Shown here piece after piece: positions 39,620-50,450 of a stretch of 61,105 nt of DNA. Source of the DNA: Bacillus sp. 2205SS5-2 (GTDB lineage: Bacteria; Bacillota; Bacilli; Bacillales; Bacillaceae_K). Each line of letters begins with the position of its first letter. Position 1 is the stretch's first letter. Where the stretch lies: the NCBI RefSeq assembly GCF_037024155.1, contig NZ_JAYKTS010000025.1:1-61105 (forward strand), in the 5' to 3' direction. The notes below the pieces were generated by a model. The model was not told the origin of the DNA and searched no databases. It saw nothing but the letters and a program-made list of their open reading frames with translations. The position numbers were made by a program, and so were the translations under genes.

Positions 39620-42106
39620 ATGGGGAAAATTGATCACACAATGTTGGAAACGGTCAGGAATGTAGATGTTGGAAGTGCAAAGATGGAGATATCCAAGGGG
39701 ATGGAAAGTGTGCAACTCAAGTTGGAATCTTTGTTCATACAAAAGGGATATCTATTATTCATTATCGGTTTTCTGCTTGGACGAGCATTGATTCTTTCCC
39801 ACTTAATGCCGTTTGCTCTACCCTTTTTTGCAGCCGTTTATGTAACCAGACGAGAACACTCCCCGCTCGCCCTCCTTGGATTACTAGCAGGCAGTTTAAC
39901 CCTCTCGCTTTCAAGTCTATCATTTACATTCATCAGTGTTTCCTTGTTTCTCCTCTCTTTTCGTCTTACTAAAAGCTGGCGAAAAGATGACTTCTCGACT
40001 CTAGCCTATTATGTAGGAGCCTCAACGATTCTATCTAGCATAGGATTTCAATATTATGTTAATCAATTTGAATTTACACTATATGAAGGTTTGATGTCGT
40101 CAGTGGAAGGGGGACTAGCGTTTATTCTTACTTTAATCTTTATTCAAAGCATCCCACTTTTATCCGCACAAAGGCGAAAAAAAACCTTAAAGACAGAAGA
40201 GGTCGTAAGTTTAATCATTCTTTTGGCATCAGTGATGACAGGAACCATTGGCTGGTTTATCTATGATCTTTCTGTTGGTCATATTCTCTCAAGGTATTTA
40301 GTTTTAGTTTTTGCCCTAGTTGCTGGCGCAACTGTTGGATCGACTGTAGGTGTGGTGACAGGACTAATTTTTAGCCTCGCTGATGTTACTTCACTATATC
40401 AAATGAGTTTATTGGCTTTTGCTGGATTACTGGGAGGCCTCATGAAAGAAGGGAAAAAATTAGGTGCATCTATGGGGTTAATGATCGCGACACTACTAAT
40501 TGGGATGTATGGTGAGACAGAAACTATTCTAGTTCAGACTCTCTATGAATCTGCAGTCGCGATCTTTTTAATTTTTTTAACACCAAATGGATTGACGATG
40601 AAGCTCGCAAAGCATATTCCAGGTACACCAGAATTTGCTCAAGAACAACAAGTTTATATGCGAAAGGTTAGAGATGTAACGGCCAATCGAGTCGCTCAAT
40701 TCTCGACCGTTTTTGAAGCATTATCGAAAAGTTTTACTCAATTTGATCATTTTAAGGATGAAGATAGTGACGATAAAGAATTAGATTATTTCTTGAGTAA
40801 TGTTACTGAAAAAACATGCCAAACATGCTTTAAAAAAGAACAATGCTGGGCAAATAACTTTGATAAAACCTATAGTTTATTAAAAGAAGTAATTTATGAA
40901 CACGATATTGGAAACACCCCTCTGTCACCTAGGTTATCACGGGAATTTGAGAAGCACTGTACGAGAAATAATAAAGTTGAAGAGGCAATTTCAAAAGAAC
41001 TAACGTTTTATCAAGCGAATTTAAAATTACGGAAACAAGTACAAGAAAGCCGAAAACTAGTTGCTGAGCAATTACAAGGGGTCTCGGAAGTGATGGGAGA
41101 CTTTGCAAAAGAAATCCAAAAAGAGAGAGAAAATCATGATATTCAAGAAGAGAAAATTCTTCAATCACTAGAGGATTTTGGAATTGATATAGAGCACGTT
41201 GATGTATTTAGTTTAGAGAAAGGAAATGTAGATATCGATATGACCATTCCTTACTGCGGGGGTCATGGAACTTGTGAAAAGTTAATTGCACCTATGCTAT
41301 CTGACATTTTAGGAGAAACTATCGTAGTTCAAAGAGAAGAGTGCGCCAACTTTCCAAATGGGTTTTGTCATGTATTATTCGCTTCTGCTAAGAAATATGT
41401 TGTTGAGACGGGGGTCGCCCATGCAGCCAAAGGAGGCGGGCTAGTTTCAGGAGATAGCTATTCTATGATCCAACTAGGAGCAGGGAAATATGCTGTCGCC
41501 ATAAGTGATGGAATGGGAAATGGTGAAAGGGCGCATTATGAGAGTCACGAAACATTAACTTTGATCCAGAAAATACTTCAATCTGGCATTGAAGAAAAAG
41601 TGGCCATAAAATCAGTCAACTCCATTTTATCCTTGCGAACTACGGATGAAATCTTTTCTACACTTGATTTAGCCATGATTGATCTAAATAACGCGTCATC
41701 TAACTTTTTAAAAGTCGGTTCGACACCTAGCTTTATAAAAAGGGGGGATCGAGTCATAAAAATTGAAGCTAGTAATCTTCCAATGGGGATGTTTTACGAA
41801 TTTGATGTAGACGTTGTGTCAGAACAATTAAAAGCTGGCGATTTACTAATCATGATGAGTGATGGTGTTTTTGAAGGGCCAAAACATGTGGAGAATTACG
41901 AAGCTTGGATGAAACGAAAAATAAAAGAAATTGACGCTACTAATCCACAACAAGTCTCTGACCTCATCATGGAGGAAGTAATTCGAACCCGTTCTGGACA
42001 AATCGAAGATGATATGACCGTGGTAGTGACCCAAATACAACATAATACGCCAAAGTGGGCGTCGATTTCGTCTCCTAATTATCGAGAAAAAAAGAAAATT
42101 TCTTAA
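39620..42106 (+). CDS. spoIIE: Stage II sporulation protein E
   Basis: Septal phosphatase that dephosphorylates SpoIIAA to free sigma-F and interacts with FtsZ. The 828 residues comprise about ten membrane helices (roughly 30-310), a central regulatory region with Cys residues near 385-410, and a C-terminal PP2C domain with SDGMGNGERAHYES (about 629-642) and SDGVFEGP (about 747-754) holding the metal aspartates. ATG 39620 after GGGAG gives essentially the B. subtilis length; the frame is open upstream to 39533, before the -35. Confidence 0.95.
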   Translation: MGKIDHTMLETVRNVDVGSAKMEISKGMESVQLKLESLFIQKGYLLFIIGFLLGRALILSHLMPFALPFFAAVYVTRREHSPLALLGLLAGSLTLSLSSLSFTFISVSLFLLSFRLTKSWRKDDFSTLAYYVGASTILSSIGFQYYVNQFEFTLYEGLMSSVEGGLAFILTLIFIQSIPLLSAQRRKKTLKTEEVVSLIILLASVMTGTIGWFIYDLSVGHILSRYLVLVFALVAGATVGSTVGVVTGLIFSLADVTSLYQMSLLAFAGLLGGLMKEGKKLGASMGLMIATLLIGMYGETETILVQTLYESAVAIFLIFLTPNGLTMKLAKHIPGTPEFAQEQQVYMRKVRDVTANRVAQFSTVFEALSKSFTQFDHFKDEDSDDKELDYFLSNVTEKTCQTCFKKEQCWANNFDKTYSLLKEVIYEHDIGNTPLSPRLSREFEKHCTRNNKVEEAISKELTFYQANLKLRKQVQESRKLVAEQLQGVSEVMGDFAKEIQKERENHDIQEEKILQSLEDFGIDIEHVDVFSLEKGNVDIDMTIPYCGGHGTCEKLIAPMLSDILGETIVVQREECANFPNGFCHVLFASAKKYVVETGVAHAAKGGGLVSGDSYSMIQLGAGKYAVAISDGMGNGERAHYESHETLTLIQKILQSGIEEKVAIKSVNSILSLRTTDEIFSTLDLAMIDLNNASSNFLKVGSTPSFIKRGDRVIKIEASNLPMGMFYEFDVDVVSEQLKAGDLLIMMSDGVFEGPKHVENYEAWMKRKIKEIDATNPQQVSDLIMEEVIRTRSGQIEDDMTVVVTQIQHNTPKWASISSPNYREKKKIS

Positions 42107-42307
42107 TCTTTTTAATAGACTCATTTCGATTAGTTTGTTGCTATTGAAACAAAAAAAGATGGTTGCACCTATTTTTATGATACGAAAAGAAACCCGAAAC
42201 CCTTCGTTATCGTGATATACACACCAATGCTAAAAGCAATAGAAAACAGGTAGTGCGGTTTTTCGGTTTAATCTTATTTAAAAATGAAACATTTATTCGT
42301 TTGGAAA

Positions 42308-42468
42308 GGCTGTTTTCGCAAAGTTTGTGGCTTTTCGTATCAGGTTATCATCTATGATATAGCTTTGCCTCGGGCATCAATTCGTTAATTTTTGATGAAA
42401 ATCAACAGAGAAATGAAAGATTTAATTAAAAATTAGATGAAATAGCTACAATATATGTGAGTTGAGAC
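42308..42468 (-). repeat. Family A repeat, 161 bp, reverse orientation
   Basis: Starts GGCTGTTTTCGCAAAGTTTG and ends ACAATATATGTGAGTTGAGA-C. Interior ATCATCTATGATATAGCTTT and TTTAATTAAAAATTAGATGA match other A copies. Flanks TTTGGAAA and TTTAGGTA are only partly similar. A solo A end, AAGCAACATTCTTTGCGAAA-ACAGC, follows at 42521-42546. The gap 42107-42626 holds no gene. Confidence 0.8.
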
Positions 42469-42626
42469 TTTAGGTAATGATACCCATTCATGAAACATAA
42501 GGATTTAACTCCTATTCCTAAAGCAACATTCTTTGCGAAAACAGCTTTAAATCATAGTGAATTCGTATATTTCCTTCTAAGTTTGTCGAGTATGGTACTA
42601 ACTACGACACTAGGAGGAGAACATTC

Positions 42627-43367
42627 TTGAAACAAGGGACATTGAAACAAGTGTTATTGATTACAGATGGTTGTTCAAACTCAGGGGGGGATCCGGTCGC
42701 TATGGCAGCTTTAGCGAAGGAACAAGGGATTTCCGTAAACGTAATAGGTGTAATGGAGAACGATGTTATCGATGAAAAAAGTATGGAAGAAATTGAAGGA
42801 ATTGCTTTGTCAGGTGGAGGAGTAAGTCAAATTGTTTATGCGCAACAGCTTTCCCAAACGGTCCAAATGGTTACGAGGAAAGCAATGACACAAACGTTAC
42901 AAGGTGTGGTTAATAAGCAATTGAAGCAAATTCTTGGTCAATCAGCATCCATGGAAGAATTACCACCTGAAAAGCGAGGAGAAGTGATGGAGGTTGTTGA
43001 TGAACTCGGAGAATCCGTCGACATGGAAGTATTGATTCTCGTCGACACGAGTGCCAGTATGAAACATAAACTCCCAACGGTAAAAGAAGCATTATTAGAT
43101 TTGTCCCTAAGCTTAAACGCCAGAATGGGTGAGAATAAATTTTCGCTCTTTGTTTTTCCCGGGAAAAAACAAGATGTTGAAAAACTATTAGACTGGACAC
43201 CGAAATTAGAATCATTAACAAGCGTGTTCTCAAAACTTTCTTCAGGAGGGATTACACCAACAGGACCTGCGCTACAAACAGCCTTATCGTACTTTAAGAA
43301 AAAACGTTCATTACGAGATTTACTAGGACGAGATGATGATGAACCATTCTTTGAAGAAACCATTTAG
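42627..43367 (+). CDS. yabS: YabS, VWA-domain protein
   Basis: A 246-residue cytoplasmic protein with a von Willebrand A-like fold. LLITDGCSN (about 9-17) and the MIDAS-like DTSASMKHK near 139-147 suggest metal-dependent protein contact. It is paired with the kinase gene yabT, whose start overlaps its end by 35 bases, so a shared sporulation role is inferred. TTG 42627 is the start, with AGGAGG 9 bases upstream. Confidence 0.85.
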   Translation: MKQGTLKQVLLITDGCSNSGGDPVAMAALAKEQGISVNVIGVMENDVIDEKSMEEIEGIALSGGGVSQIVYAQQLSQTVQMVTRKAMTQTLQGVVNKQLKQILGQSASMEELPPEKRGEVMEVVDELGESVDMEVLILVDTSASMKHKLPTVKEALLDLSLSLNARMGENKFSLFVFPGKKQDVEKLLDWTPKLESLTSVFSKLSSGGITPTGPALQTALSYFKKKRSLRDLLGRDDDEPFFEETI

Positions 43368-44313
43368 TTTCCCATCAGGTACAAATTTACAAGGGAAATG
43401 GCATAAACAAAACTATACCATTGTTAAAGAGCTAGGTTACGGAGCAAATGGTATAGTTTATTTAGCCCAATCAAAATCAGGCTATGTTGCACTGAAAATG
43501 AGTGATAACAGTTATTCCGTTACCTCGGAAGTAAACGTGTTAAAAGCTTTTTCAAAAGCTAGTGGAACCAATTTAGGTCCAACACTTATTGATGTAGATG
43601 ATTGGGACATAAGAGGGAAAGTAATCTCTTTTTACATTATGGAATATGTGGAAGGACCTGATTTGCTTTCATTTGTAAAAGAAAAAGGCTATTCTTGGGT
43701 GCCTGTTCTTATGCTACAATTGCTTAATAATTTAGAACAAATGCATCAAGCAGGATGGGTATTTGGTGATTTGAAACCAGATAACCTCATCATTACTGGG
43801 TCGCCTTATCGCATCCGTTGTATTGATGTGGGAGGTACAACGATTCGAGGAAGAGCCATCAAAGAATTTACAGAGTTTTTTGATCGTGGTTATTGGGGAG
43901 TAGGATCCAGGAAAGCAGAACCTAGCTATGATTTATTTGCCGTCGGTATGATTATGATTAATTTAGCGTATAAAAAAAGAGTGGAAAAACAAGGAGGAGG
44001 AGTTAAACAACTCCAACAATTAGTTAATCAAAAACAAGAGCTTATTCCTTATAAACAAGTGATAATGTTTGCCTTAAAGGGTCAATACCAAACAGCTGAA
44101 AAGATGAGAACAAACCTTTTGCAAATCATGTCGGTTGATACAAGTCCTAAATCAATTAATCCAAGGAAGGGCGTGCCTCCTCAGAAGAAAGCTCATACGA
44201 CTCGTCAAAAGCGCAGAAAGCAATCTAAAGTATCAAGCAGGTTGGAAACTCTTCTTGTGGTCATCATTCTTTCAGTTTTATACGTACTCTATATTTATGG
44301 GGAGCTCTTATAG
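43333..44313 (+). CDS. yabT: Serine/threonine kinase YabT
   Basis: A 326-residue Hanks-type kinase, expressed in the forespore in B. subtilis, activated by DNA and acting on RecA and others. Glycine loop GYGANGIVYLA (about 35-45), VALKMS lysine, catalytic loop FGDLKPDNLI (about 142-151, a variant of HRDLKPEN) and DVGGTT in place of DFG. A basic stretch (about 285-305) precedes a C-terminal membrane helix (about 306-326). Starts inside yabS at one of three consecutive ATGs. Confidence 0.9.
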   Translation: MMMNHSLKKPFSFPSGTNLQGKWHKQNYTIVKELGYGANGIVYLAQSKSGYVALKMSDNSYSVTSEVNVLKAFSKASGTNLGPTLIDVDDWDIRGKVISFYIMEYVEGPDLLSFVKEKGYSWVPVLMLQLLNNLEQMHQAGWVFGDLKPDNLIITGSPYRIRCIDVGGTTIRGRAIKEFTEFFDRGYWGVGSRKAEPSYDLFAVGMIMINLAYKKRVEKQGGGVKQLQQLVNQKQELIPYKQVIMFALKGQYQTAEKMRTNLLQIMSVDTSPKSINPRKGVPPQKKAHTTRQKRRKQSKVSSRLETLLVVIILSVLYVLYIYGELL

Positions 44314-44387
44314 TGGATTCACAATACGTGTAAGATAAACCTAGTATTGATACAATAGAAAGTAACTCACACTATAGGGGCATCGCC

Positions 44388-45806
44388 ATGTTGAAAGTAG
44401 AACAAAAAATAAGTAAATTTATACAACAACATACCTTAATTGAAAAAGGTGACATCATTGTCATAGGTGTGTCAGGTGGACCAGATTCTTTAATGCTGTT
44501 GCATTATTTTCATTCTCATCAGGTAAAATGGGGAGTGAAGGTTGTAGTGGTCTCCGTTGATCACATGTTAAGAGGTGATGAATCCTACGAGGACATCTTA
44601 TTTGTGGAGTCATTTTGTCAACAAAGAAACATCCCCTATTTAGCGAAGCGGGTTGATGTCGGTAGAGCCTTAGCTGAAAATAAGATTGGCCTACAGGAAA
44701 ACGCAAGAAATTTACGCTACCAAGCCTTTCGAGAAGCTATCCAAAAGTGGAATGCTACTAAATTGGCACTAGGTCACCATGGTGATGATCAAATTGAAAC
44801 GGTCTTAATGACGTTAACGAGAGGCTCAAGTACCCAATCAATAGGCATCCCAATCAAAAGAGAGTTTGCGGGTGTTCAGCTTATCCGTCCATTATTATCT
44901 TCATCGAAGAAAGAAATTGAGAAGTACTGTGAGCATTATTCTCTCCAGCCTAGGTTGGATCCGAGTAACGCCAAGAAAGAGTATACGAGAAATCGCTTTC
45001 GCCAACAAATTCTTCCCTTTATTAAAAAGGAGAATCATCTTGCTCATGACCACTTTCAGCGTTTTAGTCAGGAACATGCGGAAGATGACCAGTATATGCT
45101 GGGTTTAGCTCAAAAGATGATAAGTGACATATGGGATGTTAATGAAGAGGGAATTTCAATACCAATACCTTCCTTTCTCCAAATGCCTCAGCCTTTACAA
45201 AGAAGAGGTATTCATCTAATATTAAGTTATCTTTATAAGCAAAAACCAAGCTCATTATCGGCTGTACATATTTATGGCGTGTTAAGTTTAATGAATAGTA
45301 AACATCCTTCAGGAAGATTACAGCTTCCCAGTGGTTTGTTGGTGAAAAGATCTTATGAAACATGTTTCTTTCATTTTGATAAAGAAAATGAAGAGGATCC
45401 CTTTTTTCATCATGTTCTATCTGTAGGAGAATCTCTTACACTCGGGGAGGATACTGTTTTTTCTTTAGTAGAAGAGGATCAATTAAACGACCATACAGTG
45501 GGAATTATAGTGGATCGAGAGGAAATTCTTTTGCCTCTTCACGTTCGAACTCGCCAACCAGGTGACCGAATAAAGGTAAAAGGTTTGAATGGCTCAAAAA
45601 AGGTGAAGGATATTTTTATTGATGAGAAAATTCCTCTTAATGAAAGAAAAACATGGCCAATCATCACAGATCATAAGGGAACAGTTCTTTGGATCCCGTT
45701 CTTAAGGGTATCCGTGTATGCGAAAAGTCGAGAGGACCAGCTCTGTACATCCAGGGTGTTAACATTGAAAAAAGAATCAGCTTCTAGGGGGCAAGCAAAG
45801 ATATGA
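44388..45806 (+). CDS. tilS: tRNA(Ile)-lysidine synthetase
   Basis: Converts C34 of tRNA-Ile2 (CAU) to lysidine so that it reads AUA. The 472 residues have the N-type ATP pyrophosphatase loop SGGPDS (29-34), then [10 protein letters not shown] (about 59-68), [15 protein letters not shown] (about 126-140) and a C-terminal TilS domain (about 380-460). Overlaps hprT by 4 bases (ATGA), the usual tilS-hprT-ftsH order. Confidence 0.96.
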   Translation: MLKVEQKISKFIQQHTLIEKGDIIVIGVSGGPDSLMLLHYFHSHQVKWGVKVVVVSVDHMLRGDESYEDILFVESFCQQRNIPYLAKRVDVGRALAENKIGLQENARNLRYQAFREAIQKWNATKLALGHHGDDQIETVLMTLTRGSSTQSIGIPIKREFAGVQLIRPLLSSSKKEIEKYCEHYSLQPRLDPSNAKKEYTRNRFRQQILPFIKKENHLAHDHFQRFSQEHAEDDQYMLGLAQKMISDIWDVNEEGISIPIPSFLQMPQPLQRRGIHLILSYLYKQKPSSLSAVHIYGVLSLMNSKHPSGRLQLPSGLLVKRSYETCFFHFDKENEEDPFFHHVLSVGESLTLGEDTVFSLVEEDQLNDHTVGIIVDREEILLPLHVRTRQPGDRIKVKGLNGSKKVKDIFIDEKIPLNERKTWPIITDHKGTVLWIPFLRVSVYAKSREDQLCTSRVLTLKKESASRGQAKI

Positions 45807-46348
45807 AACAGGATATCGAGAAAGTATTATTTAGTGAAGAAGAAATTCAACTGAAAATTAAGGAATTAGGTGCACAACTAACGGAAGATTATAGCGATCG
45901 TTTTCCACTTGCAATCTGTGTACTTAAAGGGGCTATGCCGTTTATGGGCGATTTAATTAAACGGATGGATACATATTTGGAAATGGACTTCATGGATGTT
46001 TCTAGCTATGGAGCTTCGACGGTATCTACGGGAGAAGTGAAAATCGTTAAAGATTTAAACACAAAGGTAGAAGGAAGAGACATCTTAATCATTGAAGATA
46101 TTATTGATAGTGGTTTGACACTTAGTTATCTTGTTGATCTTTTCCGTTATCGTAAAGCGAAAACCATTTCAATTGTAACTCTATTAGATAAACCAAGTGG
46201 TCGTAAAGCAGATGTTAAAGCTGATTATGTCGGTTTTGAAGTGCCAGATGAATTTGTTGTTGGTTATGGCTTAGATTATATTGAGAGATATCGAAATCTC
46301 CCATATATAGGCATTTTAAAACCAGAAATATATACCACTAGCGAATAA
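45803..46348 (+). CDS. hprT: Hypoxanthine(-guanine) phosphoribosyltransferase
   Basis: Salvages hypoxanthine and guanine with PRPP. The 181 residues contain the PRPP loop [12 protein letters not shown] (about 97-108), the flexible-loop [14 protein letters not shown] (about 72-85) and VGYGLDY (about 153-159). Starts within the tilS stop; GGGGG lies 7-11 bases upstream in tilS. Confidence 0.96.
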   Translation: MKQDIEKVLFSEEEIQLKIKELGAQLTEDYSDRFPLAICVLKGAMPFMGDLIKRMDTYLEMDFMDVSSYGASTVSTGEVKIVKDLNTKVEGRDILIIEDIIDSGLTLSYLVDLFRYRKAKTISIVTLLDKPSGRKADVKADYVGFEVPDEFVVGYGLDYIERYRNLPYIGILKPEIYTTSE

Positions 46349-46407
46349 GACGGTAAATAGAGGAGTATAATGGTGGAAATGTGTATGCTCTCTCAGGGAG
46401 CAAATAG

Positions 46408-46437
46408 TTGAAATGCCATGTTTTACTATGATACTAT
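46408..46437 (+). promoter_or_regulatory. Promoter of ftsH
   Basis: TTGAAA, 18-base spacer, TACTAT, about 35 bases before the start codon. Confidence 0.5.
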
Positions 46438-46472
46438 TGGATATAGTTTTTTATCGTGGGAGGAGGTAAGGG

Positions 46473-48407
46473 ATGAACCGGATCTTTAGAAATACCATTT
46501 TTTATTTACTGATTTTTTTAGTGATTATTGGAGTGGTCAGTTATTTCAGCAATAGCGCTGAGCCGACCAATAATATATCAAATAGTGATTTCCTCACTCA
46601 ATTAGAGGAAGGGAAAGTAGAGTCCTTTTCGATACAGCCTGAGCGAGGCGTATACGAAGTAAGAGGTCAACTTGAAGGATATAAGGATGATGAATTTTTC
46701 CTTACAAATGTTATTGGAGCGAGTGGAGCAATAGACAACATCTTTGCTTTAGCTGACAAGAGCGATGTAAAGGTTGAAACACTCAAAGCAAAAGAAACAA
46801 GTGGGTGGGTGTCGTTCTTTACGACCATCATACCGTTTATCATTATCTTTATTTTATTTTTCTTCCTGCTCAACCAAGCTCAAGGCGGCGGCAGTCGCGT
46901 CATGAATTTTGGTAAAAGTAAAGCGAAGCTTTATAGTGAAGAAAAGAAAAAAGTACGCTTCAAGGATGTTGCAGGAGCAGATGAAGAAAAAGCAGAGCTT
47001 GTAGAAGTGGTTGAATTCTTAAAAGATCCTCGTAAATTTGCTGAGGTTGGCGCACGTATTCCTAAAGGAGTCTTACTTGTAGGGCCTCCGGGGACAGGGA
47101 AAACGCTATTAGCTCGAGCTGCCGCAGGTGAAGCGGGTGTGCCATTCTTCTCAATTAGTGGATCTGACTTTGTTGAAATGTTTGTTGGAGTAGGGGCATC
47201 TCGTGTTCGCGACCTATTTGAAAACGCAAAGAAAAATGCACCTTGTATTATCTTTATCGATGAAATTGATGCCGTCGGTCGTCAGCGTGGAGCCGGAGTT
47301 GGTGGAGGGCACGATGAGCGTGAACAAACATTGAATCAATTACTAGTCGAAATGGATGGTTTTGGAGCGAATGAAGGAATTATCATTGTGGCAGCTACTA
47401 ACCGCCCTGACATTCTTGATCCAGCTTTATTACGTCCAGGTCGCTTTGATCGTCAAATCACGGTAGATCGTCCTGATGTCATTGGTCGTGAAGCGGTGCT
47501 AGAAGTACATGCAAGAAATAAACCTTTTGAAGAAGCAGTGGACTTAAAGGCGATTGCCATGAGAACACCTGGTTTTTCAGGAGCTGATCTTGAAAACTTA
47601 CTGAATGAAGCGGCACTTGTAGCTGCTCGTCAAAATAAGAAAAAAATTGAAATGTCCGATATCGATGAAGCAACGGATCGTGTAATTGCTGGTCCAGCGA
47701 AAAAGACACGGGTTATTTCTAAGAAAGAACGAAATATCGTAGCTTTCCATGAAGCTGGTCATACGGTTATTGGTTTAGTTCTAGATGAAGCAGAAATGGT
47801 GCATAAAGTGACCATTGTTCCCCGCGGACAAGCCGGTGGATATGCTGTCATGCTTCCAAGAGAAGATCGATATTTCATGACAAAACCTGAACTGTTGGAT
47901 AAGATTGCTGGACTACTAGGTGGACGAGTGGCAGAGGAAATTACCTTCGGTGAAGTATCGACAGGAGCTTCTAATGACTTCCAACGTGCCACGGGAATAG
48001 CACGCCGAATGGTTACAGAATTTGGGATGAGTGATAAGTTAGGTCCATTACAATTTGGTTCTACCAATGGTGGTCAAGTTTTCTTAGGTCGTGATATCAA
48101 TAATGAGCAAAATTATTCTGATGCCATTGCCCATGAAATAGACATGGAAATTCAACGTATTATTAAAGAAGCGTACAGTCGAGCCAAAACGATTTTAACT
48201 GAAAATCGCGAAAAACTTGATTTAGTTGCAAATACATTGCTTGAAGTAGAAACATTAGATGCAGCGCAAATTAAGCATCTGATTGACCACGGTAAGCTTC
48301 CCGAGCGTAAACTACCTGAATCTACGAAAGTAGAAGGTAATGACCAAATGAAAGTAACTATTCAGAAGAAAGAAGATAGTGATTCTTCTTCAGAAAATCA
48401 AGAATAA
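46473..48407 (+). CDS. ftsH: ATP-dependent zinc metalloprotease FtsH
   Basis: Membrane-bound AAA+ protease that degrades misfolded membrane proteins and regulators such as Spo0E. The 644 residues have two membrane helices (about 5-25 and 113-133) around an external domain, Walker A GPPGTGKT (about 206-213), Walker B FIDEID (about 265-270), second region of homology ending LRPGRFDRQ, and the zinc site HEAGH (about 427-431). GGAGGAGG precedes ATG 46473. Confidence 0.97.
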   Translation: MNRIFRNTIFYLLIFLVIIGVVSYFSNSAEPTNNISNSDFLTQLEEGKVESFSIQPERGVYEVRGQLEGYKDDEFFLTNVIGASGAIDNIFALADKSDVKVETLKAKETSGWVSFFTTIIPFIIIFILFFFLLNQAQGGGSRVMNFGKSKAKLYSEEKKKVRFKDVAGADEEKAELVEVVEFLKDPRKFAEVGARIPKGVLLVGPPGTGKTLLARAAAGEAGVPFFSISGSDFVEMFVGVGASRVRDLFENAKKNAPCIIFIDEIDAVGRQRGAGVGGGHDEREQTLNQLLVEMDGFGANEGIIIVAATNRPDILDPALLRPGRFDRQITVDRPDVIGREAVLEVHARNKPFEEAVDLKAIAMRTPGFSGADLENLLNEAALVAARQNKKKIEMSDIDEATDRVIAGPAKKTRVISKKERNIVAFHEAGHTVIGLVLDEAEMVHKVTIVPRGQAGGYAVMLPREDRYFMTKPELLDKIAGLLGGRVAEEITFGEVSTGASNDFQRATGIARRMVTEFGMSDKLGPLQFGSTNGGQVFLGRDINNEQNYSDAIAHEIDMEIQRIIKEAYSRAKTILTENREKLDLVANTLLEVETLDAAQIKHLIDHGKLPERKLPESTKVEGNDQMKVTIQKKEDSDSSSENQE

Positions 48408-48409
48408 GC

Positions 48410-48446
48410 AAAAACAAGACGTTGACATCAGCGTCTTGTTTTTTGT
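48410..48446 (+). terminator. Terminator of ftsH
   Basis: AAAACAAGACG pairs with CGTCTTGTTTT around TTGACATCAG, ending in a T-run. A family C repeat starts 8 bases later. Confidence 0.85.
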
Positions 48447-48453
48447 TTGATTA

Positions 48454-48635
48454 GGCTGTATTCGCAAAGATTGTGGCTTTTCGAATAAAAAGGAATCCCT
48501 TGACTTGTATGATTTCGTGCTCTTTTCCTAATGAAAAATTCTTGATTTCTAGATTTAAAAAAAGAAATCAATCGAAAAAACCTTACTGCCTGTTTTTTCT
48601 TTGTGTCAAGAGCAACAATATATACGAAAAGAGCC
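48454..48635. repeat. Family C repeat, copy 2 (182 bp)
   Basis: Starts GGCTGTATTCGCAAAGATTG and ends AGCAACAATATATACGAAAA-GAGCC. The two ends are inverted repeats agreeing at 19 of 25 positions. The interior matches the copy at 37937 and differs from family A. Flanking duplication is not clean (TTTGATTA versus ATTTGAAA). Confidence 0.85.
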
Positions 48636-48766
48636 ATTTGAAAAGAGCATTGATGAATAAGGAATCAATGCCGTGCGGTAGGTTATTCGGGTGTAATTCA
48701 GTACGAAATGTGGTCTGTTTATGGTATGATGAGGGCATTCAAAACCTATAGAATGTGGTGGAAAAA

Positions 48767-49534
48767 ATGATATTTGTAATCGATGTAGGCAATACCAATA
48801 TTGTTTTAGGGGTGTACGAACAAGACGAACTAAAATACCACTGGAGATTAGAAACAAATCGTCATCGAAGTGAAGATGAATATGCAATGATCACTAAAAA
48901 TCTTTTTGAGCATGTTGGAATGAGGTTTGATTCCATTCATGGTATTATTATTTCTTCTGTTGTTCCCCCTATTATGTTTTCTTTAGAACGAATGTGTACC
49001 AAATACTTCGACATAACACCGGTTGTGGTTGGACCTGGAATAAAAACCGGTCTGAATATTAAATATGAAAACCCACGAGAGGTGGGTGCAGATCGTATAG
49101 TGAATGCAGTTGCCGGTATCCATGAGTACGGAGGACCATTAATTATTGTCGATTTCGGAACCGCGACGACGTATTGTTATATTAACGAAGAGAAACAATA
49201 TATGGGTGGAGCGATTGCTCCTGGAATAGGAATTTCAACAGAAGCGTTATATACAAAAGCAGCCAAGCTTCCAAGAATCGAAATAGCAAGACCAGAAGAT
49301 ATTATTGGGAAAAACACAGTGTCAGCTATGCAAGCTGGAATTTTATATGGTTATGTGGGACAGGTAGACGGAATTGTTCTTAGAATGAAAGAGCAAAGTA
49401 AAAGAGAACCTCTTGTCATCGCAACAGGAGGATTAGCCACCTTAATAGCCAAAGAAACGGATGTAATCGATGTGGTAGACCCGTTCTTAACGCTAAAGGG
49501 ATTGAGTTTGATTTATAAACGTAATTTACAATAG
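48767..49534 (+). CDS. coaX: Type III pantothenate kinase
   Basis: First enzyme of coenzyme A synthesis, phosphorylating pantothenate. The 255 residues belong to the ASKHA fold: [12 protein letters not shown] (6-17), [11 protein letters not shown] (about 104-114, with the catalytic Asp) and DFGTATTY (about 125-132). ATG 48767 follows GGTGG by 6 bases; GTG codons at 48755 and 48758 overlap that site. An extended -10 (TGGTATGAT) at 48722-48730 probably serves it. Confidence 0.95.
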   Translation: MIFVIDVGNTNIVLGVYEQDELKYHWRLETNRHRSEDEYAMITKNLFEHVGMRFDSIHGIIISSVVPPIMFSLERMCTKYFDITPVVVGPGIKTGLNIKYENPREVGADRIVNAVAGIHEYGGPLIIVDFGTATTYCYINEEKQYMGGAIAPGIGISTEALYTKAAKLPRIEIARPEDIIGKNTVSAMQAGILYGYVGQVDGIVLRMKEQSKREPLVIATGGLATLIAKETDVIDVVDPFLTLKGLSLIYKRNLQ

Positions 49535-49548
49535 AAGGAGTTTACAAT

Positions 49549-50430
49549 ATGGGTGATTATTTAGTTAAAGCATTAGCATATGAGGGTCAAGTTAGAGCGT
49601 ATGCAATTAACAGTACGGAGACGGTTGCGGAAGCTCAAAGACGACATCAAACATGGCCAACCGCTTCAGCGGCACTTGGTCGTTCCATGAGTGCAGGTGT
49701 AATGATGGGTGCTATGCTTAAAGGCGAAGCGAAGTTAACGATTAAAATTGAAGGCGATGGTCCTTTAGGACTTATTCTCGTTGACAGTAATGCTAAAGGG
49801 GAAGTCAGAGGGTATGTTGCAAATCCGCAAACTCATATTGAAGAGCGTAATCAAGAAGGAAAATTAAATGTTGGTGCTGCAGTTGGTTCAACGGGAACAC
49901 TTACTGTGGTAAAAGATCTAGGTCTTAGAGACAATTTCTCAGGACAAGTACCCCTTGTATCAGGAGAACTAGGGGAAGATTTCACTTACTATTTTGTGAC
50001 AAGTGAACAGGTACCTTCATCTGTCGGCGTAGGAGTGCTTGTCAATCCCGACAATTCGATTTTAGCTGCAGGAGGATTCATCATTCAACTCTTACCAAAA
50101 ACAAATGAGAGTGTAATAAAAGATATTGAAAAACGCCTCAGTTCAATGTTGCCTGTCTCTACACTCATTGAAAAAGGATTAACTCCTGAACAACTATTGG
50201 GAGAAGTACTAGGAGAGAACAACGTCAAAGTGCTTGAAAAGATGCCGATTTCATTCGAATGTCATTGTTCCAAAGAACGTTTTTCCGCTGCGCTCATAAG
50301 TTTAGGCAAGCAGGAAATTCAAGAAATTATTGATGAGGAAGAACAGGCAGAGGCCCATTGTCACTTCTGCAATAACAAATATCACTTTTCCAAAGAAGAG
50401 TTAGAGCAATTAAGAGAAGAAGCAAATTAA
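49549..50430 (+). CDS. hslO: Redox-regulated chaperone Hsp33
   Basis: A chaperone activated by oxidation. The 293 residues end in the redox zinc module: CHC (about 239-241) and CHFC (about 272-275), the four cysteines that form disulphides under stress. [20 protein letters not shown] near 50-69 is typical. ATG 49549 has AGGAG 8-12 bases upstream. It lies between coaX and yacD as in B. subtilis. Confidence 0.96.
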   Translation: MGDYLVKALAYEGQVRAYAINSTETVAEAQRRHQTWPTASAALGRSMSAGVMMGAMLKGEAKLTIKIEGDGPLGLILVDSNAKGEVRGYVANPQTHIEERNQEGKLNVGAAVGSTGTLTVVKDLGLRDNFSGQVPLVSGELGEDFTYYFVTSEQVPSSVGVGVLVNPDNSILAAGGFIIQLLPKTNESVIKDIEKRLSSMLPVSTLIEKGLTPEQLLGEVLGENNVKVLEKMPISFECHCSKERFSAALISLGKQEIQEIIDEEEQAEAHCHFCNNKYHFSKEELEQLREEAN

Positions 50431-50450
50431 TGATAGTGGGGATAAAAGAA

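Noticed and set aside
43333-44338. Toxin-antitoxin or defence role for the yabS-yabT pair (VWA protein plus kinase)
   Set aside because: VWA/kinase pairs occur in some defence loci, but these two are conserved core sporulation-associated genes in this exact position.
37863-48637. A shared minus-strand peptide in both family C repeats (pattern TKKKQAVRFFRLIS ... RKRARxHT ... YSKSHNLCE)
   Set aside because: The two copies simply share recent ancestry without indels; amino acid changes are frequent, the frames have no ribosome binding site in common, and they run through the terminal repeats.
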